A stretch of DNA of 59,768 nt from Candidatus Saccharibacteria bacterium UBA3218 (GCA_002363125.1 DEWE01000010.1:1-59768), one strand, 5' to 3'; shown: positions 42,453 through 51,508, counted from the stretch's first letter. Translations and numbers: made by a program. The notes: generated by a model from the sequence alone, not told the origin.

Positions 42453-43358
42453 CTATATTTTATTGATAGAGACTAATTTATACTCGCCGGATTCATCAAC
42501 GAAGTTAAATTCGTAAGCAGATAGACTATCGCGAATTTCTTCTAATGTTTCATCAGTCATTAGTATTTCATAGAACCAATTTGTACCATCCCCGGATTTT
42601 CCTAGAAATTCTTCTACATTTTGCCGGACGTTAGCATCTAAGGTTACTGTAAGAACTGTTGCCTTAAATCCGTCTTTTGTGGCAACCACACTATCAACTT
42701 TACTCAACATTTTAATTGTTGAATATCCGCCTATGCCATCTGGGAAATAAACATCGAAGCTGTCATCTTCTGAGTTGTAGATGATTTTTGAAATTATTGA
42801 ATCTAGCTCATAATCTTTCTTTTCTAGTGGTTCGGTACCGCTGAAATAATAGACATAAGCATCGTTAAAATCGTCAAAGGCGATATTTTTAATAATAGCT
42901 GGTACATCATCGACATACTGCCCAGGACCGAATTTATTTTCATCTTGGACTTGATAAATCGTAAAGAGAATCTTGTTAGCTTGATCTAGATTTTCTATGT
43001 ATTTAGGCCAGCCATCTATAAAAACTGTTTCTAGCTTAGATAATTTGTACTTATCTCTTAATAGCGACTCAACTTGATTTAAAGATATAGTGGTACTTTC
43101 AGAGTTTTCTGTCGACTCATTCGTAGCTGATGTTTCTGATGTAGTGGTTGAGTCGATCGTAGTTTTTGCGTTGTTACTAAAATATAGATAAGCAAAAACA
43201 CCGGTAGTGATTAGAGAGGTAATTATTAATAATACCAATATAACGAGTAGTGGCTTATTGGTTTTCTCGGGTTTAGTTGGCTCTGCTTGTGTGGAGCTGG
43301 CCGCCCGAGCTGGTTTAGATTTTACAGTTGGTTCTATAGTATTTGGATCTTTATCCAT
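42453..43358 (-). CDS. Single-pass membrane protein, unknown
   Basis: 301 aa: polar N-terminus (~35 residues), one helix (LLVILVLLIITSLITTGVFAYLYFS), a Ser/Thr/Glu-rich linker, and an extracellular mixed domain of about 200 residues. No family recognised. Strong Shine-Dalgarno (AGGAGG). Confidence 0.7.
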   Translation of the reverse strand: MDKDPNTIEPTVKSKPARAASSTQAEPTKPEKTNKPLLVILVLLIITSLITTGVFAYLYFSNNAKTTIDSTTTSETSATNESTENSESTTISLNQVESLLRDKYKLSKLETVFIDGWPKYIENLDQANKILFTIYQVQDENKFGPGQYVDDVPAIIKNIAFDDFNDAYVYYFSGTEPLEKKDYELDSIISKIIYNSEDDSFDVYFPDGIGGYSTIKMLSKVDSVVATKDGFKATVLTVTLDANVRQNVEEFLGKSGDGTNWFYEILMTDETLEEIRDSLSAYEFNFVDESGEYKLVSINKI

Positions 43359-43408
43359 TTTGCCTCCTATTTTTTATAATTTTAACATAAGGTTTAATTC
43401 TATACTAC

Positions 43409-43435
43409 AAAAAAGTCCCTTTGGGACTTATTTTT
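43409..43435 (-). terminator. Terminator after tRNA-Asp
   Basis: AAGTCCC-AAA-GGGACTT on the minus strand followed by a T run, 6 nt after the CCA end. Same core stem as the tRNA-Val terminator. Confidence 0.85.
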
Positions 43436-43440
43436 ATTAA

Positions 43441-43517
43441 TGGCGGATCCGACGAGACTCGAACTCGCGACCTCTGCCGTGACAGGGCAGCGCTCTAACC
43501 AACTGAGCTACGAATCC
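43441..43517 (-). tRNA. tRNA-Asp(GUC)
   Basis: Acceptor GGATTCG/CGGATCC, anticodon stem CTGCC/GGCAG with loop CTGTCAC (anticodon GTC), T arm GCGAG-TTCGAGT-CTCGT, discriminator G as expected for tRNA-Asp, encoded CCA. Confidence 0.96.
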
Positions 43518-43563
43518 AACACTTTTGGATTATATCGTAATTTCTCTAAAAAATCAATAGATA

Positions 43564-45447
43564 TTATACGCCAGGGATTTTAAAGGCAGCTGGATCTGCA
43601 ACCTGCGGAGCATATACCTGATCTTGCATGGCTGGCTGTGCGCCAAGAGAATCTGGTCCTGGATTTTCTGGCTGCGGAGTAGTAATTGGTTGAGTAAGAG
43701 GCTCTGGTTCGGCTGGAACAGCGGCTGGTTCTGGAGAAACAGCAGAGGATTCAGCTAAAGCGTCGGACATATCAATAGGTGGTGTTGGTGGAGGAGGCAG
43801 AACCTCTTCTCCTGGCATAGGCATATAGTTTATTTCTGGGACTCCGTTAATTTCTGGGTTGGCAGCAACTTGCGGAGCCATAGCAGAAGCTGGATTACTA
43901 TTTATAAGTGGTTCGGCAGTAGGGCTCGGCTCGCTACCTATATCCGCAATAGCATCTTCAAGCATCTTACTATACTTCTCGGTGCCCTCTACAGAAGGTT
44001 CAGCCGCGAAGTCGTTTGAAGGTTGTAGGACTTTCTCTGGCTTATCATTAATAAAACTCTCGTCAGGAGCTGGGCTTAATTCAGTGTCAACTTGAGGCGT
44101 ACCCAAATCAGAAGAGACTGAAGGAAGAACTGGTTCAGGAATTCCCGCATTTACTATATCATCTTTCATTTCGTCTAATTTAACTGGCTGATTAGTGGTG
44201 TCTGGTACTATTTCGTTACTTGCCTGAGCAAGGCTTGCTTCGGCCGCTTTTAAATCATCTAATAAAGCGGCTGACTGGTCTTTTTCGTCACTGCTTTCAG
44301 GAGTATCCGTGTTTGTCTCTGCTTTAATATCAGCATTATCATCAGTATCCTCGGCTTTTTCCTCGACACCGTGCTCAATGTCTAACTTAGTTGGATCGTT
44401 GTCATTGTTTTTCTTAGTATTTCCGCCAAGAATAGAATAGAGCTCATTCTCGACATCTGGGGTTATATTTTTGGAGATTAATTGTTGATCGGCGCCAGAC
44501 TGCATAAGATCAGAAGCGACCTGCATGGTCTCTGGAGTAGTCTTGGTGTTAGAAAAGCGATTAGTAGCAGCAATGATACCAGTGAGAAAAGCCGTGGCCT
44601 CCTCTTTATCAATCTTATCTTTACTATCCGTGCTATATAGCATTTTTGCAATCATCTCAGAGACGGAACTGGCCGACTTGTCGCTCCATTCAATTTCGCC
44701 AAACCTACCAGGATTACTTGTAGTGATATTTACAATTACGGCGTCGTGCATAATGCGGCCATGTTCACGAAGCGCAGCATCCAAATCTATACCGTTGGCA
44801 ACATCTAACGCCAATACTAAATCTATATTAAAATCACCATAAGAGAATTCAAGATCTTCTTCGCTAATACGCGATTTGTAAGGAGTGATAAAGATTTTAA
44901 CATATTCCCCGTCTAATTTATAGCGTAAATGATCTGCTTTTTCCTTATTAAGCGCAATGACAAAATCTTGCAAAGTATCGGCATTGCTTTCGAAGGTTTC
45001 CTCTGGTTTTAGGAATTCTAGAGCATTCGGAGTTGTACCTGAATAGATAGCTGTAGCGCGCTTGCCAAGTTTGTCTAAGAAGAGCGACAAACCAATAGCA
45101 GCAGACAATTCGTCTACAGATGGATCGCCAGACAAAGCAATTAGAACATTTTGCGATTCAGCAATTTTTTTAGCAACTTCTACTGGAGTATTAGGATCTG
45201 ATGTGACGGTTGGTTCAGCTGGTGTAGCGTCGGTAGTTGGTTCAACTATTGTCGAACTTGAAGTGTCCGATGTTGGATCTGGTGTCGGGGTCGGGTCTGT
45301 GGATGGGACTACTGGAGCGGAGTCAATTGGATCATCTGCGACTGGAGCACTTAGGGTTGTAGCATCGCTAACTGGGGCTGTGGTATCAGAAACTGGTGCC
45401 GTTGGCGCTGGCACTACTGGGTCTGTAGAAACTGGATTTTGATCCAT
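43564..45447 (-). CDS. DHH/NrnA-like domain protein with long disordered tails
   Basis: 627 aa. The central ~230 residues (ILIALSGDPSVDELSAAIGLSLFLDKLGKRATAIYSG...DLVLALDVANGIDL...AVIVNITTSNPGRFGEIEW) resemble the DHH phosphoesterase fold. The DHH signature and metal aspartates are not clearly kept (SGDPSVDELS in place of the usual HxNPDGDA), so activity is doubtful. Both ends are rich in Pro, Thr, Ala and Asp. TGCTAACAT (hexamer 45459-45454) ends 6 nt before the ATG. Confidence 0.65.
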   Translation of the reverse strand: MDQNPVSTDPVVPAPTAPVSDTTAPVSDATTLSAPVADDPIDSAPVVPSTDPTPTPDPTSDTSSSTIVEPTTDATPAEPTVTSDPNTPVEVAKKIAESQNVLIALSGDPSVDELSAAIGLSLFLDKLGKRATAIYSGTTPNALEFLKPEETFESNADTLQDFVIALNKEKADHLRYKLDGEYVKIFITPYKSRISEEDLEFSYGDFNIDLVLALDVANGIDLDAALREHGRIMHDAVIVNITTSNPGRFGEIEWSDKSASSVSEMIAKMLYSTDSKDKIDKEEATAFLTGIIAATNRFSNTKTTPETMQVASDLMQSGADQQLISKNITPDVENELYSILGGNTKKNNDNDPTKLDIEHGVEEKAEDTDDNADIKAETNTDTPESSDEKDQSAALLDDLKAAEASLAQASNEIVPDTTNQPVKLDEMKDDIVNAGIPEPVLPSVSSDLGTPQVDTELSPAPDESFINDKPEKVLQPSNDFAAEPSVEGTEKYSKMLEDAIADIGSEPSPTAEPLINSNPASAMAPQVAANPEINGVPEINYMPMPGEEVLPPPPTPPIDMSDALAESSAVSPEPAAVPAEPEPLTQPITTPQPENPGPDSLGAQPAMQDQVYAPQVADPAAFKIPGV

Positions 45448-45527
45448 GGTTTAATGTTAGCATAAGCTCAAAAAAACCGCAAGTTATTTTAAGAGGGTTC
45501 ACTCTTTACTTTTTTCAGTGAAAGAGT

Positions 45528-45533
45528 TATAAT
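45528..45533 (+). promoter_or_regulatory. -10 box of rpsT
   Basis: TATAAT, with an inverted repeat ACTCTTT/AAAGAGT (45501-45527) just upstream, so an operator is possible. Leader of about 30 nt before rpsT. Confidence 0.6.
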
Positions 45534-45571
45534 AATCGAAAGTCATTAATTTTTAACTAAATAGGAAAAAA

Positions 45572-45994
45572 ATGCCGATTATTAAATCTGCCAAAAAGGC
45601 TGCTCGTCAAGCAGAAAAGCGTACAGAGCATAACTCAGAAATCAAAAAAGCAATCAAAGCCGCTTTAAAGGCTTTTAAGGCTAATCCGACTCTTGAGACT
45701 TTGAAAAAGGCTCAGTCCGAGTATGATAAAGCCGTGAAAAAAGATTTGCTAAAGAAAAATACTGCAGCACGTCGCAAGGCGAAGCTTTATAAAATCGCAA
45801 AAAATGCAGGGCTGAAGTTAGAAAAGAAGGCTACGGCCGTAAAGAAAGATGCTGCCAAGGCTACAGCGAAGGCTGCAAAAACTGTAGAAAAAGTTGCAAA
45901 AGACGTAGAAAAGACTGCCAAAAAGGTAGAAACTAAAGCGAAGAAAGTCGCAACAAAAAAGACTGCACCAAAAGCCAAGGTTGAAAAGAAGTAG
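45572..45994 (+). CDS. rpsT: Ribosomal protein bS20 with a long Lys/Ala-rich C-terminal tail
   Basis: Residues 1-85 are ordinary bS20 (MPIIKSAKKAARQAEKRTEHNSEIKKAIKAALKAF, then KKNTAARRKAKLYKIAKNAG). A further ~55 residues of Lys, Ala, Val and Thr repeats (KAAKTVEKVAKDVEKTAKK-like) follow and look like a histone-H1 tail. Normal bS20 is about 87 aa; this one is 140. The last ~60 bp overlap the antisense 3' end of holA. Confidence 0.92.
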   Translation: MPIIKSAKKAARQAEKRTEHNSEIKKAIKAALKAFKANPTLETLKKAQSEYDKAVKKDLLKKNTAARRKAKLYKIAKNAGLKLEKKATAVKKDAAKATAKAAKTVEKVAKDVEKTAKKVETKAKKVATKKTAPKAKVEKK

Positions 45995-46538
45995 ATTTTA
46001 GATCTAAATCAAGTTTAGAGAGCTCACGCAGGGCTCTCTTTTCTTTTGTTCCCTGCTTTGCACTAAAATCTTTGATCGCTTGAGAAATCATAAGTCCACA
46101 AAACATAATAGGATCCTCGTCGTTTTTGATTTTTTCGAGCATCACTATGGCCTTTTTGCCATCTTTTTTCGCGGTACGATAAATGTCAAAGACCAACTTA
46201 AAATTTGGATCTTTAGGTAAAACAAATTCTTTAAATTCGATCTTGCCGTTAAGAGTTTTATATGTAGCTGAGCGTTTGTCGAGTTTGGTCTCTAAAATGA
46301 TAATGTCGTGAGGAGTGTTTAGATATTCTGGCAGTTTTTCATAAACTGATTTATTTTCAGTGAGATCTCGAATTAAAATTTTGCGTTTATCTACAAAAAG
46401 TGAATTACCTAAAAAAATGCTAGGTAGATCGCTTAGGGCAACTTCTGCGCCCTCAATAATCTCGTATTCTGTGCCTAAGATATTAGAGATTTCCTGATTG
46501 GCACGCACACGATCGTCGCCGTAAAAAAATTTAATCAT
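45933..46538 (-). CDS. holA: DNA polymerase III delta subunit, short form
   Basis: Clamp-loader subunit that opens the sliding clamp. 201 aa from the ATG at 46538, which overlaps the mutM stop as ATGA and has Shine-Dalgarno CAGGAG. IKFFYGDDRVRANQEI, then LIRDLTENKSVYEKLPEYL...DIIILETKLDKRSATYK fit the delta N-terminal domain. The C-terminal LSKLDLDLKS...PWLLVQSFLLRL matches the usual family end, so the overlap with rpsT is genuine coding. Much shorter than E. coli HolA (343 aa). Confidence 0.75.
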   Translation of the reverse strand: MIKFFYGDDRVRANQEISNILGTEYEIIEGAEVALSDLPSIFLGNSLFVDKRKILIRDLTENKSVYEKLPEYLNTPHDIIILETKLDKRSATYKTLNGKIEFKEFVLPKDPNFKLVFDIYRTAKKDGKKAIVMLEKIKNDEDPIMFCGLMISQAIKDFSAKQGTKEKRALRELSKLDLDLKSTSFQPWLLVQSFLLRLSSL

Positions 46539-47386
46539 TTTAACTCCTGACAGCGTGGGCAAATATGAGTGCCACGTCCGGCTACGCGAATTTTGATAAT
46601 TTTTTGGTTACAATCTGGGCAAGGTTGACCTTCCTTATGAAAGACTTGGGCAAATTTATCAAGATAATCACCGCGCGTACCATCTGCTTTCACATACGTG
46701 GCCATGGTAGAGCCACCGGATTCGATAGATTTTGTCATTACGTTGCGAGCGGCCACTAAAAATTCTTCGGTTTCCTTTTTTGTGATGGTTCCAGAGCGGC
46801 GCGCTGGATGAATCTTGGCGGCAAAAAGCGCTTCATCGGCATAGATATTACCAAGCCCACAAATGATAGTCTGGTCTAAAATGGTGGCCTTGATTAAAGA
46901 ATTTTTGTGCCTTTGAAATTTTTCGTATAATTCTGCAGTGCTCATATCCCAAGGTTCTTTAGCAAGTTTCTTAATGAATGAATCGTTTTCTACTTCTGCA
47001 GTTTTGATAAGCTTAATAAAACCAAATTTGCGCTGATCATTGAAATAAAGCGTACCATCATTAAGTCTTATTAGTACTCTAGTCTGCTTGTTTGGAAGAT
47101 TTGCGACAAAATTTTCACTAGGATGGCCGGCAGCGTAACGCTCCTTACCGTCGTAAATCAGCTGGCCCGTCATGCGTAGATGAATCATTAATGAATTCGC
47201 ATTATCTAGATCTAAAATCAAAGCCTTGCCAAAACGGCGAATACTTTTGATTACGTGATTTTCAGCTAAGCTAGGCTCGCCTTGAAAAGATTTGTCACAA
47301 AAAACTTCAATTTTGATGATTTTCTTTTTAAGAATAAAATCTTTTAGCCCACGACGAATAGTCTCAACTTCTGGAAGCTCTGGCAT
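46535..47386 (-). CDS. mutM: Formamidopyrimidine-DNA glycosylase
   Basis: Removes oxidised purines such as 8-oxoguanine. The mature N-terminus PELPEVETIRRGL is exact, so the start is at 47386 (283 aa). Lys in the MTGQLIYDG region, IICGLGNIYADEALF, and a complete zinc finger CPDCN...ICPRCQ at the end. The zinc finger shows that zinc-binding proteins are retained in this genome. Shine-Dalgarno AAAGGAG. Confidence 0.97.
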   Translation of the reverse strand: MPELPEVETIRRGLKDFILKKKIIKIEVFCDKSFQGEPSLAENHVIKSIRRFGKALILDLDNANSLMIHLRMTGQLIYDGKERYAAGHPSENFVANLPNKQTRVLIRLNDGTLYFNDQRKFGFIKLIKTAEVENDSFIKKLAKEPWDMSTAELYEKFQRHKNSLIKATILDQTIICGLGNIYADEALFAAKIHPARRSGTITKKETEEFLVAARNVMTKSIESGGSTMATYVKADGTRGDYLDKFAQVFHKEGQPCPDCNQKIIKIRVAGRGTHICPRCQELK

Positions 47387-47434
47387 AATTCTCCTTTCTC
47401 TGATTCTAGCATATTTTGGCAAAATTGTGGAAAA

Positions 47435-47490
47435 ACACCATATTTAGTGTAAAAAAGTGCTTGACACACACTAAATATGGGGTTTATAAT
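47435..47490 (+). promoter_or_regulatory. Consensus promoter overlapped by paired NrdR-box-like operators
   Basis: Two inverted copies of a 16-bp near-palindrome, ACACCATATTTAGTGT (47435-47450) and ACACTAAATATGGGGT (47468-47483), have centres 33 bp (about three turns) apart. The second covers the spacer of TTGACA (47461-47466)-18 bp-TATAAT (47485-47490). Paired 15-16 bp boxes of this form near promoters of ribonucleotide reductase genes are typical of NrdR. Confidence 0.6.
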
Positions 47491-47551
47491 GAGTAGCATA
47501 ACGGTAATACTAAAATAATAAATAGGCAAAATGCCACAAAAAAGGAAAACC

Positions 47552-47992
47552 ATGAAGAAAATAATTTATCGCAACCCAAATGACGCCGAAAACTTTGATA
47601 TGAAAAGGTTTTTGAAATCACTTAGTAAATATGCAAATATTTCAGAAAAAGAGGCTAAAGAGGTTTTGGCCGACTTCGATCAATATGAGACGATGCATGT
47701 ATCTTGCTTAGTAGAAGCTGGCATGAAGTTAATTGGCCAAAAAGCTGGCGACGAAGCAATGAAAGAATATTTTGACGAACACGCTGAATACTTTGATGAG
47801 GGAAAGTTCGAGAGACTACGCCGAATCACTGGCTATCTAGTTGGCACTTTGGATCGTTGGAATGATGCTAAAAAAGCCGAGGAGAAAGCCCGTGTAAAAC
47901 ACTCTGTCAACTCTGCAATTGATGATGCTGAGCGCTTGGCAGCACTCGAAACCCAGGCAATGGAACACAATATTGCCTACGCAACACGCTAA
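47552..47992 (+). CDS. Small protein with NrdD-like C-terminal motif
   Basis: 146 aa from MKKIIYRN (Shine-Dalgarno AAGGAAAA). The stretch RRITGYLVGTLDRWNDAKKAEEKARVKH recalls short proteins annotated as anaerobic ribonucleoside-triphosphate reductase-related. The catalytic barrel and glycyl radical site are absent, so it is not an RNR itself. The NrdR-box-like operators upstream support a link to nucleotide reduction. The stop overlaps that of the convergent Fic gene. Confidence 0.55.
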   Translation: MKKIIYRNPNDAENFDMKRFLKSLSKYANISEKEAKEVLADFDQYETMHVSCLVEAGMKLIGQKAGDEAMKEYFDEHAEYFDEGKFERLRRITGYLVGTLDRWNDAKKAEEKARVKHSVNSAIDDAERLAALETQAMEHNIAYATR

Positions 47993-48972
47993 TTTTCTAG
48001 CAATTTACAGATGAGGGCCACAAGAAGGCCCTTTTCTGATGGGTTGGATTCAGCGATGAGAAGAGCGAGAGCCGTAAGGGCGCGGTCGCTGATTTTGGTT
48101 TCACCGTTTTTGGTGAGATGATAATCGTTAATGGTCAGAAAAACCACAAAAAGCAGGGCGCCGATGCGCTTGTTGCCATCGTAGAATGGGTGGTCTTTGA
48201 TAATAAGGTAAAGGAGATTTGCAGCTTTTTCGGAAATTGATGGATAGACGTCTTTATCATCAAAAGTCTGGGCAATCTGGCCTAGAGTTGCGTCGAAAGA
48301 AGCGCCTCTTGGTTTTCCGAAAAGTTCGTTGCCTTTGACCTTTTTCTTCAATTCGGCAACCATTTTTAGTCCGTCGTCTTTACTAATAACTTTAGTAGCT
48401 TTTTTCCCTTTTACAAAGGAAATGTGGCCTTCGTCAAATTCTTTTAAAGCTTTAAAACTGGGGGCATATTTAGTGATAACTTCTAATATGCCGCTAGCTT
48501 CACTGGTGGATAGTTCCGAGGTGACAACTAGGCGTTTTACAATGCCAAGTGCGCCTTCGATTTCGTGAAGCTTTTTGGAATCTAGTTCTTTCAAACGACG
48601 TTCATTAATGGCTGCACCGTCCACGACGTAAGAATGGAGGACTTTTGTAGCCCAGATACGAAAATCGGTGGCTTTCCTAGAATTAACGCGATAACCTACA
48701 GAGATGATGGCATCAAGATTATATAATTTGATATTTCTTTTAACCTTACGGCCACCTTCAATTTGAACTTTTTCCATTTTGGAAAAAGTTGCATCCATCT
48801 GAAGCTCTCCGCTTTTGTAAATATTATTAAGATGTTTGGCGATGGCTGGAACTTGAACATCAAAAAGCTGAGCGATTTGTTCTTGGGTGGCCCAAATAGT
48901 TTCCTGTTTTTTGTCAACATTGAAAACTATTTCGCCTTTTGTGATTTTGTATATCTCGATCCCTTGATCCAT
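47989..48972 (-). CDS. RhuM-family protein with Fic/Doc domain
   Basis: 327 aa. Residues about 1-130 are the RhuM domain (QETIWATQEQIAQLFDVQVPAIAKHLNNIYKSGEL, YNLDAIISVGYRVNS). The C-terminal part holds the Fic motif HPFYDGNKRIGALLF. Fic proteins transfer AMP or phosphate to targets; such fusions occur in toxin-like and accessory loci. The motif is intact, so it is probably active. -10 TATGAT (48984-48979) with TGG upstream, 6 nt before the ATG. Confidence 0.88.
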   Translation of the reverse strand: MDQGIEIYKITKGEIVFNVDKKQETIWATQEQIAQLFDVQVPAIAKHLNNIYKSGELQMDATFSKMEKVQIEGGRKVKRNIKLYNLDAIISVGYRVNSRKATDFRIWATKVLHSYVVDGAAINERRLKELDSKKLHEIEGALGIVKRLVVTSELSTSEASGILEVITKYAPSFKALKEFDEGHISFVKGKKATKVISKDDGLKMVAELKKKVKGNELFGKPRGASFDATLGQIAQTFDDKDVYPSISEKAANLLYLIIKDHPFYDGNKRIGALLFVVFLTINDYHLTKNGETKISDRALTALALLIAESNPSEKGLLVALICKLLEN

Positions 48973-49086
48973 ATCTATATCATACCATATTTATATCTGT
49001 TGCCCTTCAGTATATGCAAGAAATGCACATACTAAGCTATTCAATTTTTTATAACTCAAACTTATGCATCTTGTACGGATGGATTC

Positions 49087-51507
49087 TTACAGTTCGCCCC
49101 AGTTTTTGCCAATAGATACTTCTACGGCGAGTTTTATGTCTAACTCTGGTGCAACATTTTCCATTTCCTGCTGGAGAATCTTGGCAACATCTTTAGCAAT
49201 AGATTCGTCACATTCCACAATGAGTGAGTCATGCACCTGCATTACTAACTCAGCACCTTCAGGCAAAGCTTTATCTATACTAATCATGGCGCGTTTCATG
49301 AGGTCGGCTTCGGTACCCTGAATAGGCATATTCTCGGCGGCGCGCTCAGCGGCTTGACGAATGAGAAAGTTGGAGGACTTAACATCTGGAGTAGGGCGGC
49401 GGCGACCATAAAAAGTCTCAACATAACCCTGCTCGCGAGCCTGCTTCAAAATATTTTCTAGCTTATTTTTAATCGGGGCGCGAAGTTTGAAATAGTTATC
49501 AATGAAATTCTTAGCTTCGATTACAGACATCTTAGTGGCATCAGCAAGACCCTTAACGCTCATACCATACAGTATGCCAAAATTGATAACCTTAGCAGCA
49601 CGACGTTGGTCTTTGGTGACTTTTTCAATTGGAATATTAAAGGCTTCTGATGCCGTTTTAGCGTGGATGTCAACACCCGAATTGAAGTCATTAATCAGAG
49701 ATTGGTCGCTAGATAAAATCGCGGCAAGACGAAGCTCGAATTGAGAATAGTCTGCAGAGACTAATACTCTTCCCTTTGGTGCGATAAAACCAGCGCGGAT
49801 ACGTTTTCCCTCTTCCGTGCGAACTGGAATGTTTTGAAGATTAGGGTTTTGCGAAGAAAGACGCCCAGTCGCCGTGACGTTTTGAGTAAAAGTGGTGTGA
49901 ATACGATCTTTTGAATCGGCCAAATCTGGTATTGGGATAATATAGGTAGAGAGCAATTTAGCCGCTTCGCGATATTCGATAATTTTATTGATTATCGGAT
50001 GGAGATTTTTAAGTTTGTCTAATTCCTTGGCGCCCGTAGAATATCCTCTGGATGTTTTCTTGATGCCTTTGGTGGGCAAAAGTAAATCAACAAATAAAAT
50101 TTCGGAAAGTTGGATAGGTGAGTTTAGATTAAATTCTTTACCAGCAAGCGAATAAACTTCCTGTTCAAGACGATGAACCTCGGCAGTATACTCGGAATTT
50201 AGTTCGTCAAAATATTTGCGGTCTATCAGCATGCCTTTTTTCTCCATTTTATAGAGAACCGGTATGAGTGGCAAATCAAATTTAGTTAAAACTTCTAGTA
50301 ATTTTGGTTGGCTTTTTAGAGCAAATTTTTGAGATTGGTATTCTTCCTCTGGTACGGATAAGGTAGGCTGTTCACGAGAAAGAGGATTTAGAAGAAAAGC
50401 AGCCTGAGATAAATCCCAAAAAGGTTTGCCATTTAAAATTTCATCGGCAATTTTGTTATTACCATGCATGATGGATTTAATGTCCCAGCCGATGATCATA
50501 CCACCATGTGAATTCAAAATAGTGTCCTCTCGGGACGGGTCGCTCACGCCCGCCGTCGCGGGGTTCGCGCCCTCATTCTCGATCGTAACCTCCGAAAGCC
50601 CTCGAGCGACACTATTTTTGAATTCAGGCTCTACCTGATTGAACTTTCGGATCAGGGAGTTGAATTGTAGTTTTTTGAGGCCGGAGATGATTTTGTCGTG
50701 GTCAAAATGGAAGTCTGGGATTTTGGCAAGATCAATAGGAGCGTCAAACATGATACGGGCGAGTTCTTTAGACATATAGGCGGAGTTCTTCCCTGTTTCG
50801 AGTTTGTCTTTGGTTGATCCGGTAATTTTGTTTATATTATTATATATGCCGTCTAAATCACCATATTCATTTAGTAGTTTTGCAGCGGTTTTCTCGCCAA
50901 TACCTGGTACACCTGGAATATTATCAGACGAATCGCCTTTAAGGGCCTTTAGATCCAGAAATTGATCCTTTTTAATGCCATATTTTTCTTCTATCTCTAC
51001 TACATTAATTTGTTCAATATTAGAAAAACCCTTTAGAATGCGCCACATATGAGTATTTTTATCTACAATCTGCAACATATCTAAGTCTGAGGAAATAATG
51101 TAGGTTTCATATTCGCATTTACCGTCTTTATCTAGGGTTTCGTCGGCTTGGCGACTAAGCGTACCAATAATGTCGTCAGCCTCATAGTCATCTATTTCTA
51201 TGAAGTCCCAGCCCAAATCACCGATTAATTCTTTTAGTAGTGGAATTTGGGTATAAAAATCTTCCCCTGGCTTAATACGTCCAGCTTTGTACTCTGGGTA
51301 AATAGCTCGCCGACGTGAAACTGAAGTTTTGGAATCCCAAGCTACAACGACTTTGGTAGGATTTATTTTATTAACAATCTCCATAGCGATTGCGGCGAAG
51401 CCATAGACTCCACCAGTGGGCGTGCCGTCAGATAAACTAAGTGGGCCCATGGCATAATACCCACGATAGAATACAGATTTACCATCGATTAAAACTAACT
51501 TCTTCAT
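49087..51507 (-). CDS. polA: DNA polymerase I, proofreading-deficient type, with element insertion
   Basis: 806 aa. 5' nuclease (1-290; DYEADDIIGTLSRQ, GDSSDNIPGVPGIGEKTAAKLL), then a short exo-like domain (GWDIKSIMHGNNK) without the DxE metal pair, so no proofreading is expected. The Pol domain (510-806) has LVSADYSQFELRLAAILS, RRAAKVINFGILYGMS and MQVHDSLIVEC. Residues about 295-333, in the linker between nuclease and exo-like domains, are encoded by a palindromic element (50510-50625) in frame. It replaces okazaki-primer and repair synthesis roles of normal PolA. Confidence 0.96.
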   Translation of the reverse strand: MKKLVLIDGKSVFYRGYYAMGPLSLSDGTPTGGVYGFAAIAMEIVNKINPTKVVVAWDSKTSVSRRRAIYPEYKAGRIKPGEDFYTQIPLLKELIGDLGWDFIEIDDYEADDIIGTLSRQADETLDKDGKCEYETYIISSDLDMLQIVDKNTHMWRILKGFSNIEQINVVEIEEKYGIKKDQFLDLKALKGDSSDNIPGVPGIGEKTAAKLLNEYGDLDGIYNNINKITGSTKDKLETGKNSAYMSKELARIMFDAPIDLAKIPDFHFDHDKIISGLKKLQFNSLIRKFNQVEPEFKNSVARGLSEVTIENEGANPATAGVSDPSREDTILNSHGGMIIGWDIKSIMHGNNKIADEILNGKPFWDLSQAAFLLNPLSREQPTLSVPEEEYQSQKFALKSQPKLLEVLTKFDLPLIPVLYKMEKKGMLIDRKYFDELNSEYTAEVHRLEQEVYSLAGKEFNLNSPIQLSEILFVDLLLPTKGIKKTSRGYSTGAKELDKLKNLHPIINKIIEYREAAKLLSTYIIPIPDLADSKDRIHTTFTQNVTATGRLSSQNPNLQNIPVRTEEGKRIRAGFIAPKGRVLVSADYSQFELRLAAILSSDQSLINDFNSGVDIHAKTASEAFNIPIEKVTKDQRRAAKVINFGILYGMSVKGLADATKMSVIEAKNFIDNYFKLRAPIKNKLENILKQAREQGYVETFYGRRRPTPDVKSSNFLIRQAAERAAENMPIQGTEADLMKRAMISIDKALPEGAELVMQVHDSLIVECDESIAKDVAKILQQEMENVAPELDIKLAVEVSIGKNWGEL
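50510..50625. repeat. GC-rich palindromic element inside polA (family P1)
   Basis: Arms GAATTCAAAATAGTGTC (50510-50526) and GACACTATTTTTGAATTC (50608-50625). The core aligns with the 52533 element: minus strand TTTCGGAG, then CGAGAATGAGGGCGCGAACCC, and GAGCGACC. Inserted between nuclease and exo-like domains without breaking the frame. Confidence 0.75.
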
Positions 51508-51508
51508 A

